A stretch of DNA of 64,000 nucleotides. Source: Diospyros lotus. Taxonomy: Eukaryota > Streptophyta > Magnoliopsida > Ericales > Ebenaceae. Positions within the stretch are counted from its first letter, which is position 1. Each line of letters starts with the position of its first letter. The DNA lies in the NCBI RefSeq assembly GCF_014633365.1, contig NC_068349.1:28968753-29032752 (forward strand), in the 5' to 3' direction. A program made the position numbers and the translations under genes. Positions 22,300-33,978 of the stretch are shown here, one piece after another. A model generated the notes under the pieces. It was not told the origin of the DNA. It made no database searches and saw only the letters and a list, made by a program, of their open reading frames with translations.

Positions 22300-23700
22300 T
22301 GGTTACTCGAATAACGAGGGGTAAGGACGCCTCATTTCTTCTTCTAATTCCCACGTCGCCTCTTCTGATGAGTGTCACTGCCATTGCACCTTTACAAGAG
22401 GAATTGATCGGTTTCTCAAGGTCTTTTCCTTGCGCTACTGATAGGCCTTTCATTATAAGACACATCTTCTCCCACTTCAAGAGTCTAAAAATCAATTACG
22501 TGCTGAGGATCAAGCACATACTTCCTCAACATCGAAACGTGAAACACATCATGAACATAGGATAATTGGGGTGGCAAAGCTAACTCATATGCTAAAGATC
22601 CAATCCGTTTCAAAATCTCAAACAGACCAATGTAACGGGGACTAAGCTTCCCTATTATGCTAAATCTTTAAACTCCTTTAATAGGCACGACTCTCAACCA
22701 AACATGGTCACCTACCTCAAACTTGAGGTTTTGTCGTCACTTATTTGCATACCTCTTTTGTCTGTCTTCACTCTAGCTTTGATCACTCGGATCTTTTCTA
22801 TCGTCAGCTCAATAATTTTAGGACCTAATAAAGCCCTATCCCTAATCTCTTCCCATCATATCGGCAATCGACATGGTCGCCCATACGAAGTCTCATACGG
22901 TGACATTCCAATACTTGAATGGAAACTATTATTGTAGGTAAATTCTACTAAAGGTAGATGCTCATCCCAACTACCATGGAAGTCTAAAACACAAGCTCTC
23001 AACATGTCCTCAAGAGTCTTGATAGTCCTTTCTAACTAACCATCTGTCTGCAGATACGCTATACTAAACTTCAACTGAGATCCTAGTACATCATGCAAAG
23101 CTCCCCAAAAATGAGAAGTAAAACAAGGATCTCGATCTGATACAATGCTGGATGGAACACTGTGTAATTTCACGATATTCTCAATATAAATTCCTGCAAA
23201 TCTATTCAATGGATAAGTCTTCTTAATAGGTAAAAAATAGGCTGATTTGGTCAAACGGTCCACAATCACCCATATAACATCAAGCCTCTCATCGTCCTAG
23301 ATAAACCCATCACAAAATCCATAGCAACATTATCCCATTTCCACTCTAGAGTAGGTAATGGAAGTAATAAACCTACGGGTTTCTGATGTTTTGCTTTAAC
23401 TTGCTGTCATACTGAACACTATGAAACATATTTGGCTACATCTTTCTTCATAGCACTCCACCAATACTATTGCTTTAGGTCGTGGTACATTTTTGCAACA
23501 CTTGGATGAATAGTATACCGAGTCTTGTGCGCTTCATTCAAAATCCCTTGTTTAAGATTTCCATCATCGAGTATACAAATACGTCCCTGGAATAAGAGTA
23601 TAGCATCGCTCTGTAAAGTATACCTGAAAGGAAAAAATCTCTCAATATATGCTAAAATTTGTTCCAACTTCTCATCTTTCGATTGTGGTTTCTTGAGTAA
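22300..23700 (-). pseudogene. Integrase and chromodomain of chromovirus 2
   Basis: Pieces in order along the minus strand are EAHKTRYTIHPSVAKMYHDL (zinc-binding part), the catalytic core with AMDFVMG and IVSDRDPCFTSHFW (two catalytic aspartates), a YNNSF-type stretch, and a chromodomain between about 22460 and 22306 with SIPLVKVQW and EATWELEEEMRRPYPSLFE followed by a stop. The cysteine pair of the zinc-binding domain is interrupted by stop codons. Frames change several times, so no functional integrase can be made. Confidence 0.85.
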
Positions 23701-23879
23701 ATCAAATAACTCAAGTTATACTCTCATATAAGCATAACTCACAACCAATCTGTCTTTTAGGGCTGAAATTGATAAAGCACTTAATTGCTCTAATAACTTC
23801 TATTATTAGACTATCATCATAGCCATAGAAACTCCTTGCCGACTCAAAACATCGACTACCACTTTAGCCTTTCGTAGAT

Positions 23880-24400
23880 GGTATAGAATCTCACAATAAA
23901 AAATCTTTAAATAGCTCGACCCAACGTCTATGTCTCATGTTAAATTTTTTTTGGGATAGATGATAATGTAAACTCTTGTGATCTATATAAATTTCAACTT
24001 TCTCTCCATATAAATAGTGTCGCCATATCTTTAATGCAAATACTACTGCTGCCAACTCCAAATCATGAGTACGGTAGTTCACCTCATTTTTCTTCAATTG
24101 CCTGGAAGTATAAACATTAACTCGACCCTCTTGCATCAATACGCAACTTAAACTTGAATGAGAGGTATTACTGTATACAGAATATTTCTCTCCACTTCTT
24201 GGTATAGCTAAGACTTGTGTAGTAGTCATCTTTTGCTTCAATTCTTGGAAAGCACGTTCACATCAGTCATTCCATTCAAACTTCTCTCCTTTTCTTGTTA
24301 GCTTAGTCATCAGTGAAGATAAACGAGAAAATCCCTCAATGAATTACCTATAATAGCTTGCAAGTCCCAGAAAACTACGTATCTCTATCACTATCGTCGG
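23880..24400 (-). pseudogene. RNase H of chromovirus 2
   Basis: An open stretch of 116 codons (24241-23891) carries [38 protein letters not shown] and IDHKSLHYH. As in chromovirus 1 the first catalytic aspartate is replaced, here by asparagine in YSNTS. The RT tail (with SFLGLAS-type sequence) is upstream in other frames. Confidence 0.85.
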
Positions 24401-25076
24401 CCTTGGCCAATCCATAACTACTTTAGCCTTGTCTAGATCTACTGAAATACCATCTCCAAAACTCACATTTACTAAACTTGGCATAAAATTGCTCTTCCCT
24501 AAGTCTCTGCAATACTAGAGTAAGATGCTCCGTATGCTCCTTCACATTAGGTGAGTAGACTAGGATATCATCTATAAAGACAATAATGAAGCAATCTAGG
24601 TACTCACACAGAACTCAGTTCATTAAATCCTTGAAAATAGCTGGGGCATTTGTCAACCCAAATGGCATCACCACAAACTTGTAGTGTTCATAGCGTGTCC
24701 TGAATGCGGTCTTTCGAATATCATCATCTCTAACTCGCACCTAATGGTAACCTGATCTTAAGTCTATCTTTGAGAACATTTTAGCTCCTTGCAACTCATC
24801 CAACAAGTCATCCACTCGAGGTAAGGGGTACTTATTCTTCACTGACACCTGATTCAATTGGCGATAATCAATACATAATATCAAAGATCCATTTTTCTTC
24901 CTCACAAATAATTCTAGTGCACCCCACGGGGATGAACTGGGCTGGATAAAACCCTTCTCTATTAATTCTTCTAACTGGGCATTCAACTTCTTTAGCTCAT
25001 TGGGTGCCATTCGGTACGGAGCCTTGGAGATAGGTTGTGTACCAGGTAATAACTCAATAGTAAACTCCTCCCCTCT
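24401..25076 (-). pseudogene. Reverse transcriptase of chromovirus 2
   Basis: The N-terminal half is open (25010-24741: [63 protein letters not shown]). The active-site box further on (about 24547-24590) reads [14 protein letters not shown], so both aspartates are intact here, unlike in chromovirus 1. Stops around 24741 and in the thumb region break the frame. Confidence 0.87.
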
Positions 25077-25640
25077 CTAGGAAGGTAATCCTGGTAACTC
25101 ATCAGGGAAAACATCTAGGAAATCACGTACTATTGGCACCTCGGATAACTTTCTCTTTCTTCCCTCGTTAGTGGTCACAAAGGCTAGATAAGCTTCACAT
25201 CCATCATGGATTAGCTTCTCAACTTTCATCACTAAGATCATAGGAATCGTAGCCGTAGGCTTGACTCCTCTATATACAAGAACTGGTTGTTGAGGTAGTT
25301 TAAAGTCAATAATCTTCCTTCGATAGTCAACTCTTGCATAATACCGTGACAACCAATACATGCCAAGGATCAAATCAAAATCCTTATCATTGAGAATTAC
25401 CAAGTCTCCCAATAAGTTCTTTTCATGTACCTCGATCTCACAATTCTCAAACATTTCTCTAGACACCATAATCTTCTTATCTCCTGGTGTAGTCACAATC
25501 AGATGATACGACAAGAAAATCCAGGAATGAGGAACATAACATACTGTGCGTATTGCAATAAAAGAATGTGTAGAACCAATATCAAATAATGCACGCACAT
25601 TATGACAATATAAAGATAGAATATCTTGGATAGTTCTATT
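25077..25640 (-). pseudogene. Protease of chromovirus 2
   Basis: The retropepsin active site is FDIGSTHSF near the start of a 173-codon frame, followed by DFDLILGMYWLSRYYARVDY and the linker (VPIVRDFLDVFPDELPGLP). The active-site motif is intact and the frame is among the best preserved in this element. It ends in a stop just before the RT linker. Confidence 0.87.
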
Positions 25641-25749
25641 GCCTTGCTCTGCATCCGCTATAGTGAGAGCATAGACCCTACCCTGTACCTGTCTCTCGGC
25701 AGGAGGTGGATGCTAAGCTACTGGTAATGCTGGTATGGGTGCTCATGTC

Positions 25750-26774
25750 CCTCTAACTACTGGTGGCCTCTGATTCACCTACTGACCTCTATTCTGGGGC
25801 AGTTATGTACACCTGTTGGCTGTGTGTCCTTTCTGTCCGCACCTAAAACAAGTCACCTCTGATACAGGGAGTGTTCTCTGATTCCTTAAATAATCTTTCT
25901 TCCTATGCCCTTCTTTTCCACACTTGTAACATACGTTTTTCCTAGCTAAGCACGATCCCCTGTGCTTTCTCCCACACTAACCGCATTGTGGATTATTCTC
26001 TATATTATTTCTTGGTCCGGCTATCCACTTTCTCTTCTTGCTATTAGATGAACCCTGAGATGTACTTGTGCCCTTCTTGGCTTCTTGTGCTACTTTCCAC
26101 TCGTTGTGATCCCGCTCGATAGAATACGCTTGCTGGACTACAATGGCATAATCCATGCTCAAATCTCTTCCAAAAGCATGTCAAATATCAGACCGCAATC
26201 CTCTTTGAAATTTAGTGGCCTTCTTTACTTCAGTGGGCACTAACTATGGGGCATAACGAAACAAGGCTATAAACTCTGCCTCATAATGGGCCACTGTCTT
26301 GGTACCTTGCACCAACTCGATGAAGTCATAAACGTTTTTCTCCTTGACCCATGCTACACAATAAGCATCATTGAACACTTCTTGAAACTCGACCCAAGTG
26401 GGTTCCCCACTACCAAACCTCTAGCCAGCAGTCTCCCACCATCTCTCGACATCGCCTCTGAATAAGAATGTGATAAGTCGAACCTATCAATCGTCTGTAC
26501 AGTCAATAGAATGGAGATGCTTCTCTATCAATAATATCCAATTCTCAGCCACTGCATCTGTGCCTCCATGGAATGTTGGGGGTCAAAAGGCCATGAAATC
26601 CTTTAATAGCTGACTCCCAATATCTGCCTCCACAATTGGAATGGTTGGAGTGACTGGCAGATCGCCTCGACTGCCTTTTATTTCTTATTTTCCTTGTGGT
26701 TTCCTTACCTAATTAATTACTAGGGTATCGGCGACCCTCATCAAGCCTGTCAACATGCCTCACATTTCAGCCAA
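25750..26774 (-). pseudogene. Gag and zinc knuckles of chromovirus 2
   Basis: A CCHC knuckle CFRCGQKGHTANRC is encoded near 25800-25860. A degenerate one with a stop and a third (VCYKCGKEGH) lie at 25900-25990. Upstream, toward 26774, the capsid part can be followed in pieces: MSMDYAIVVQQAYSIERD at 26162, and W-rich gag sequence near 26400-26560. The 5' end of gag is missing because the sequence meets the copia LTR at 26775. Confidence 0.8.
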
Positions 26775-27968
26775 TGTTAGTGTAGGTGCTTTAGACCCAA
26801 TCAGATTGGACATGTTGTACACTGACAATTGCAATCATATTTATTATTGAATAAAGAGTTATTCAATCTTATGAAGTCGTTCTATTAGTTTCTTGTTATT
26901 ATTTAATGACTGAATGAAACTAGATAGAAGTCCATATAATGTATACTGTGATTAATCTATAAAGATGTGAGATGATGCATCATAGTTTCAAGACATCATT
27001 AAATGTTCCAAGTCATTTCAATGTCAAGAATGGACATTGACAATTGCAGTAAGACTTGTACGTGTTATGTTTTTGCTATGGGGATGCCTAGACAAGTACA
27101 TAGGTGACCAATGTTGGAGAACGTGTCATTGGACATGACTCGCCATGAGAATCTATTTTGATTATATATTGATGGAATTCTCATACGAGATGGGTGTAAC
27201 TAATCCTTGTACCTGAGGTTGTCACGGTCATCTCATAAGAAGATCGGTATACTTTGATATTATTTCAATGGGCCTAGATAAAGGATGCACGTGGGCGATC
27301 ATTGGGCATATCGTGAGGCTTATGGAGATGGGTGTATAACCAAGATGGGACTCGTCTATCCCTTGATAGAGGATGATGTATCTAAGGCGCCTTCGATGGA
27401 TATTCACTTCAAATCCATGGCCATGGTAAAAGAGATCAATAAGGAGTTATTGATTCACTTTCTATTAAGTGAGGATATCCTAAAGACTGAAGAAAACTTA
27501 TGTGATCGTAATCAAGCAACACATCGCCATACTTGAGATCACATAAGATACATTGACCATAGGATTGAATTACACGGTAACCATGATCGTGAAATGTTAT
27601 TTGCGGATTATGAATCCTTCTAAATAATTGGGTAGGCATGACGACTTGCTAGAAGCCAATCTTGTCTTATGTGTTCGTACCGACACATTGCCAACATATT
27701 CGGAAGCCTAATGAGTCATACGCAATAGGTAAGGTCCCTGGCTTAAACTAGGAGAGCGGACGTATGGTTAAGTGGAACACTTTGGCAAGAAGTTGTGCCA
27801 TCGTAGGTTCTCACGAAAAAAGAACAAATAGACGTAATGACGTTGATATGACGAGGGGTCGTCATAAAGGAAAGAGTTTCCTAAAATGACAATTGATTAA
27901 ATTATGAAGGAGTTTCTAATTTAATAATTTTCTATTTATTGGAGTGACAAATAGAAAATAATATATAT

Positions 27969-28170
27969 ATTTGGGCTTAATTTAATATTTGGGTTAAATA
28001 AGATATTTGGGCCAAATATTAAATCAAATTAATATTTGGGCTAAATTAGATTTGGAGCAAATATTAAATATTATATTTGGGCTAAATTAGATTTAGGCCA
28101 AATACTAAATATTAAATTAAATATTTGGGTTTGAATTAGATTTGGGCCAAATATTTAATAAAATAGATTT
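27969..28170 (+). repeat. Palindromic ATTTGGGCTAAATTAGATTT array in copia U3
   Basis: Five or so degenerate units pairing ATTTGGGC with GGCCAAAT, 25-45 bases apart, directly upstream of the TATA box. The same array is in the two sister LTRs (41480-41660 and 60625-60805). Position and symmetry suggest transcription-factor sites, which is an inference. Confidence 0.8.
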
Positions 28171-28246
28171 GGCCCACTTAAGATTCTAGTTGGATTAGGA
28201 TAAATGGGTCAATCCATGTCCATTAGGGTTTAAGAAACCCTAACTC

Positions 28247-28254
28247 TATAAATA
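28247..28254 (+). promoter_or_regulatory. TATA box of copia LTR A
   Basis: TATAAATA downstream of the palindrome array, about 390 bases before the LTR end. The sister LTRs have matching TATATAAATA at 41764 and TATAAAT at 60948. Confidence 0.75.
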
Positions 28255-28644
28255 CCCCTTTATGGGTTGCCTAAATGGGTGATTTTTGTGTGATTTTTCA
28301 AGAGTTGAAAAATAGTTGTCGTTCACTCTTTCCCTGTTTCTTTTGGCATTAATACGAAACAAAGGCGTTCTTTTTTGTCCTTACTCAAGCTGCGAAAAAA
28401 GAGAAGGAGCTAGTACTCCTATTCGCTCTCCTTGCCAACAGACGCATGCCGCGTATCACGAGTTAGAGGCCGGACACTTGGACTGCTCGAATCTACGAAC
28501 GACTCGAAAATATAAAGGTTAGATTTATTTTATTTGTATGTGAATAATTTGATTTTGACGTTGATCCAATCGTCGGGATCAGGGTAAGGTTCAAATTTTG
28601 TGAACTACGTTGCTTACCCCGTAGCGATCTTACTTTACTTTCAG

Positions 28645-28657
28645 TGGTATCAGAGCC
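28645..28657 (+). promoter_or_regulatory. Primer binding site of copia A, initiator tRNA-Met
   Basis: TGGTATCAGAGCC two bases after the LTR end, complementary to the 3' end of initiator tRNA-Met. Confidence 0.93.
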
Positions 28658-30553
28658 ATTGCCGAAATATTTCAATTCCTTACGTGCAGATTCAATTATG
28701 TTGTTATTTGTGAAATAATGGAACAATTGTTGCGTTTGTATTTTTTTTGGATTGCAAAACGTTTTTAGTGAAAGGGAAAAAGGTCGTGTGTGACACGAAA
28801 AAGGCGAAACTAGGTTCGAGGTGCATACGGATGCACCGGGGGCTGAAAAATGTGGCCAAGCGATGCCTGCACGCGTCGGGCACCGCTAGGGGTAGCCTGT
28901 GCGAGCGCAAGGTGCAGCCAAGCGCTACCGCTCGCTCGGGGGGCACTGTCAGGTGCATGGCGCTCACAGGTGAGGTCGCGCACACACAAGATGACCCGCT
29001 GGCGGCCCTCGAGCGCGACCCACGACCCGCGTGCCCTTGCGCTGCCCATGCGGCCCACGGTCGCTAGTGCCAAGCCCAGCCCAGGCTTGCCCAGCGCGCC
29101 CCATGCGTGCCCCAAGCCCCCTGTTGTTGGGTGCCCCCCTCCCGCTACCTCAGGCTGCATCTTAACCCTTCCCCGATGCGCACGATGAACGCCCAGGCTG
29201 ACCCTTTGGTGGCCCAGTGTGTTTCGTGCCCTCAGGTTGGGCTGGACCAAATTGTTTGACAATTTTTTTGGCTTTTTCAATGCAATACATGTGTGAATGA
29301 CACCTATGGGCCGTGATTAAAATGGGCTGGGGCCGTTAATTGGATAATTTGTTAATTATTGGGCTGGTAGTGCTTGTTTAACATGCATTAGTTGATCCAA
29401 GGCCTATTGAGCCTTGTTAGTTGGACTACTAGATAAAGCCCAATCCCGAATACAATTAAAACAATTTTGTTTTCCAAAATTATAAATTTTTAATTTATTG
29501 AAAACGTTTCAATGAGATTGATGCAACAATTAATTAACATAATCTGAATGAATCAATGTGATTGATTGCATGGGTGTATGGTATGGATCTAGTCAACAAC
29601 TTAGTTTATGTTGTAAATGAATGCTTGTAAATTTGGTTTTTGAAATAGGGTCTGCGTGTCCTGCCTCTCTCTTATACTCTGATGTACATTCTTTTCTCAT
29701 CTCGTTCCCCCCAAATGTAACTCGAGGTTTCTGATTCTATGTAATGTATGTAGAATAGAATAGAGTAGTGATAGTTATAGTTTGTATGAAAGCAAGAGAT
29801 GGAGCCAAATTGAAGACAAGATTCGAAAACTCATGAAGGCTTGAAGAATGTGCTTGAGAAGCATGTTGTGATTCTTCACCTAGGTTTGACCTACTAGCTT
29901 CCCTTTTGTGGCTCAAGGGGGCTAGCCGTAGCTATCCATACCATACACCAGTTTGAGTAATTTATTATGCATTATTAATTTGATTAATGGCATGTGATGA
30001 GACCTAAATAAATAAATAAGAAATCCCTCATTAATATTAAGCCAACTTGCCTTCCATCATTATGAAGCATTAGGTTTCTAGCTGGCACTTGATTTGTTGA
30101 GTCACTCAAGGTCATGTGTCACCTATGATTGCTATGTTTCATGGGCCATGAGATGTCCCTAAATGATGGGTTGAACTTAACTAGAAATGTGGGTTTATTG
30201 AGTCACTCAAGGCTCACTGAGTATAGAGGCAAAGGTTGGGAGTCACATAAGATGTGCATGACAAGGAGTTGTCAACCCAACGTATCTAGGAGTTGCATGG
30301 AGATGCAATTGGTAGAAAGTACCTACCTAATCGATCCTAGCACAATTTATTCAATCACTCAAGGTTGTGCGAGGGGAGATGGGATCCTAGCCCGCTAGGA
30401 AATCTTCCAACCGGATTTCTCAAGTTATGTCTTGAGGGTGGCGAACTAGTAGAAAATAGTGGGAGCAATCATAAAATGTTACTTCTTGTAATTTATGATT
30501 TCGTAATTCAATATGATTATAATAATATCTCTATATTTGGTTGTTAATCCAGA
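28658..30553 (+). other. Long untranslated leader of copia A with GC-rich block
   Basis: About 1.9 kb separates the primer site from gag. Bases 28820-29230 are strongly GC-rich and the rest AT-rich. Open frames in the GC-rich part overlap on both strands and look like composition effects. No domain is recognised. Confidence 0.7.
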
Positions 30554-31240
30554 ATGTCTGGAAACATGTCGATAAGATCGATACTCGAGGGCAATAATAC
30601 CTTCAACAGGACTAATTTTTATGACTGGGAGATCATCTTAAGGATAATCCTCACACATGATAAGATTCTTTATGCAATAGAGAGATCTCTTCTTGCGAAG
30701 CCACCAGTTGAGTAAATAGTAGCACATAAGGCCTGGACGATGCACAAGGGTAATATGATCATTGCTTGGTATATCATCTTGGCTGTCATGACCCCGAAAC
30801 ATAGGTCGCAACATAAGAGTTATGATGCCTATGAGATCATGGCTAGGCTCAAGGATCCACTGTTGAGAAGCATATCATATAGATGATAGATTTTATCGAT
30901 AGGTTGTCTGAGCTGAACTTGGGTATGGATACTTACCCTGGACTTAGTGCTATAATCCCTCCCTAACAGTTATGGAAGAGATTCTTGGAGAGTGGTTGTC
31001 CATACTAAGAGAGGCCAAGCCCAAAATTGATTATAGGCCAAGGGAAGTGTTCTCTTAGTTGAAGGGCCCAAGGCGCATAGTGGCAAGCCCAAGAGTAAGA
31101 AAGCCAAAAGGAAGAAAAGTTCTTCTACAACACCATCTGAAAGAGTCCAGAAGACCAAAAGCCCCAAAAAGGCAAGGAGGATGCGGTTTGTTTCCACTAT
31201 AATAAACCGGGAGGTGTAAAGTAAAAAGAGTTCTACTCAG
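30554..31240 (+). pseudogene. Copia gag, degenerate
   Basis: Starts MSGNMSIRSILEGNN and continues with FNRTNFYDWEIILRIIL, a copia gag N-terminus, to a stop after LAKPPVE near 30716. The remainder is in changing frames (MARLKDPLL; WKRFLESGC-like). A lysine-rich segment and a ruined zinc knuckle (CFHYNKPGG, second cysteine lost) lie around 31130-31215. It would have formed the particle shell and packaged RNA. Confidence 0.82.
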
Positions 31241-31500
31241 GGCATTTCAGGTATTTATATTGCTGGAATTAATCTATATACTTCTAATCAGTCCACATGG
31301 GTATTAGATACTAGATCTAGTGCTCATATTTTCACTTTTGTGTATGGGCTTAGGAGTACGAGGAGATTAATAATAAGAGAAGTGTACCTACACGTGAGAA
31401 ATGGATCAAGAGTTGTTTCATTAGTTGTAGGGACCTATTTATTGACATTACCCACAAGACTTGTATTGGAGTTACATAATTGTCACTACAGTCCTAGTTT
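31241..31500 (+). pseudogene. Copia protease, degenerate
   Basis: The stretch STWVLDTRSSAHIF is the copia active site. The glycine of the catalytic D-T-G triplet is arginine here (codon 31313-31315), which should inactivate it. Flanking sequence (IYVHVRNG..., LVLELHNCHYSPSL) follows the family layout. Confidence 0.82.
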
Positions 31501-33301
31501 GACTATGATTATAATTTCTAATTCTTGTTTGACAAGGATGGATATTCTTTTTTATTTAAGAACAATAGTTGTTTGTTTTATAAAAATGAGTTGTTTTATG
31601 GTAAAGCAACAGTACGTAACGATTTGTATGTCCTTGATGTTGATACTCCTATCAATAACATAAATATTAAGCGACTTAAATCAAGTGATTTAAATATAAC
31701 TTATTTATGACATTGTTGCCTTAGCCATATAAATGAGACTCGCATATCCAACTTGTATAAGAATGGATATCTTAGCACATTTGATTATGAATCATATGGT
31801 GCTTGCGAATCTTGTTTGCTTAGCACATTTGATTATGAATCATATAGGGCTCGTGCACATTAATGTGTGTGGGCCCATGTCCACCCAAGCTAGAGGTGGA
31901 TATGCCTACTTCATAGGGGTGTTCGCGGTGCGGTTTGGCTGGTCTAAATCATTTTCAGTACGCCAAACCACTAGTGCAGTTTTTCAACCAAACTAGACCG
32001 CGGTCTGGTTTGGGTTCGACCAAACCGCACCAAACCAGACCGCATTTGTGGTCTGGTTTGGTGCGATTTACCGCGGTTTGAAATGCTATTTAAAATCACT
32101 AAAAAAGATATTTAAAAATGGTAAATAAAGACACAAATATTGGTAAATAAAGACAATTAAATGTAAATAAATAGGAGCAAAAAATAAAGACAAAATAGTG
32201 TAAAAAATAAATAGGATGGGCTGCCAATTATTAGATTTTTATAATAATAAATTTTTTATTATTTTCTTGAACGGTTTGGTTTAAAACCGAACCGCAAACT
32301 GTCCAAACTGCAAACCGCGCTGTTTGGACAGAATCCAAACCGTTTTCGACCGCCAAAAAAAAAATCGATCGGATCGGTTTAGTTCGGTTCGGTTTGACCG
32401 GTTTCCGCGGTGCACTGGTTTTTTTTAACACCCCTACTACTTCATAACCTTTACTGATGATAGATCATGTTTTGGTTATGTGTATCTCATGAGACACAAA
32501 TCTGAGGCTTTTGAAAAGTTCAAAGAATTCAGATTTGAAGTAGAGAAACAAATTGGGAAAAGTATCAAAGTACTTCGATCAGATCGAGGTGGTGAATACT
32601 TGAACAGTGAATTTCTAGTTCATCTAAAGCAGAATGAGATTCTCTCACAATGGACACCACCTGGAACACCAGAGATGAATGGTGTGTCTAAAAAGAGGGA
32701 TAGGACCTTAGTGGACATGGTCTAGTCCATGATCAGCCACACTGAACTCCCTATTTCATTTTGGGGATACGCACTCCTCACCGCGATTTTTGTTTTGAAC
32801 AGGGTTCCAAGTAAGTCAATTACTCAAACTCCATATGAGATATGGAAAGGAAAGAAGCCAAATTTGTCTTTCCTTAAGATTTGGGGTTGTAAAGCTTATG
32901 TCAAGAGTGTTGACAGTAATAAGTTAGAACCCAAATCGATGAGATGTTTGTTTGTGGGATATCCAAAAGAAACAAATGGATATTACTTTTACCACCCACA
33001 GGAACAAAATGTGTTTGTTACCAAGCATGCAGTATTCCTTGAGAATGAATTCTTAGATGCTGTGGTTAGTGGGAGGAATGTTAAAGTCAATGAGATTCAA
33101 GGCGAACCACAAACAAATTCTCCCCTCTAGAAACTTGAGAAAGATCAGACACAAGATATTGTGTCAATTCCCCAACCTTCTACACAAGAACCTCGTAGGT
33201 AGACGAGGGTTCGTCGCGAGCAAGAAAGATATGAATTTCTCATCTCGGCACATGGAGATGTACTTCTAGTTGTCAACGATGAGCCTACTACCTATGATGA
33301 G
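31501..33301 (+). pseudogene. Copia integrase, interrupted by an hAT-type element
   Basis: The gag-pre-integrase part (LFYGKATVRNDLYVLD, HINETRISNLYKNGYL, CESCL) leads into VHINVCGPMSTQARGGYAYFI, where the 523-bp insert begins. After it the frame resumes with TFTDDRSCFGYVYLMRHKSE, LRSDRGGEYLNSEF (catalytic Asp) and TPPGTPEMNG (catalytic Glu region). There are stops at 32724 and 33128. The distal part (SFWGYALLTAIFVLNRVPSK, KIWGCKAYVKS) is well preserved. A 27-base segment is duplicated at 31771 and 31819, damaging the zinc-binding region. The sequence ends at 33301 at the gypsy LTR. Confidence 0.88.
31914..32436. mobile_element. hAT-type non-autonomous element (523 bp)
   Basis: The termini TAGGGGTGTT and AACACCCCTA are perfect inverted repeats of 10 bp, flanked by the 8-bp TSD CTACTTCA (31906-31913 and 32437-32444), as for the hAT superfamily. 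Both subterminal regions are full of GCGGTTTGG-like motifs and their inverse, resembling transposase-binding clusters. The middle is AT-rich and has no coding potential. Removing the insert and one TSD copy restores the copia integrase frame, so it landed after the copia element did. Confidence 0.93.
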
Positions 33302-33887
33302 TGTAACGCCACACTTTTCCAAATACACAACAACGTGAAATATAAGAAGATATCACCTATTGGCGTTATGGAAACCCTTACCAACGGAAACATTGGATCG
33401 AACCTGCAAGCTTAACCAAAGTTAAATAAAGGGGTTTCCACTAGATTTCATTTACAAGTACAAGGAATGCTCATGACTTCCAATACTCCAAAAATGACTC
33501 AACACATCACTGAAGGTACAGCTACAGGGCACTCACATACACACACCCCTTACAACCTTGAGTACCCTAACTGCTATTACAATACATCATTATGGTTTAC
33601 AAGGGTACATAATGAAATAAAGCCAAAGCTAGCTGCAAAACCCAAAGCTAACCCAGCACCACCTCTTTGCCTTTACTTGAACTAGAACCCAAAACACCTA
33701 ACACTTCTGATATACTTGGAACATTAAATGTTCTAAGGGTATAAAACACCCGAAGTTATATAATAACATCTAAGTGAGTGGTAAGAAAGAAAGGAAATAG
33801 TGCATGCAAGAGAAAAAATGTAATATATCAAGAAGTCTCCCCGAGTCACCATCATTCCGATCGGCCCTCGTGTGAAACGCCTCAGCC

Positions 33888-33978
33888 CCACCTGTAGGCT
33901 AAGCCTCACTTGTAGGCATGTGATTGAAGTCCAACCCCGTAACCCCACCTGTAGGCATAGCCCCACCTGTAGGCACGG
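33888..33978. repeat. CACCTGTAGGC short repeat cluster
   Basis: Four copies of CACCTGTAGGC or CACTTGTAGGC within about 90 bases, and one more diverged copy near 34125 (TACTTGTAGGAAT), all inside the R-U5 part of the LTR. Confidence 0.75.

Larger units (their letters stand above)
22224..26774 (-). mobile_element. Second Ty3/gypsy chromovirus body, no LTR seen in full
   Basis: Minus-strand gag, protease, RT, RNase H, integrase and chromodomain in gypsy order. At the left, a purine tract (22255-22275 on the minus strand) leads into what may be the first 25-30 bases of a 3' LTR before the CACTA terminus, suggesting that the CACTA element landed in that LTR. At the right the gag region stops exactly at a copia LTR (26775). 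Many stops and frameshifts make this older than the 1955-12655 copy. Confidence 0.88.
26775..28643 (+). repeat. 5' LTR of copia A (1869 bp)
   Basis: Starts TGTTAGTGTAGGTGC and ends TTTACTTTCA, followed after one base by the primer site. Two other copies of this LTR lie at 40249-42166 and 46507-61348 (the latter interrupted). U3 contains an array of imperfect palindromes at 27969-28170 and a TATA box at 28247. Confidence 0.92.
26775..33301 (+). mobile_element. Ty1/copia retrotransposon A, 5' two thirds
   Basis: 5' LTR, primer site, long leader, gag, protease and integrase in copia order (integrase before RT) on the plus strand. RT and RNase H are absent: at 33302 the sequence enters a gypsy LTR. 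The left flank is chromovirus 2 gag. Frames are broken by stops (for example 30716, 32724 and 33128), so the copy is dead. Confidence 0.88.

Noticed and set aside
27285..27536. An 80-odd-codon open frame kept in all three copia LTRs (27285, 40797, 59950)
   Set aside because: Comparing LTR A and LTR B base by base, replacement and silent changes are about equally frequent, and the C-terminus varies. That is not the pattern of a selected protein; the frame is open by chance in recently shared sequence.
28747..29280. Overlapping frames on both strands in the copia leader
   Set aside because: High GC content suppresses stop codons. There are no domains, and gag starts much later at 30554.
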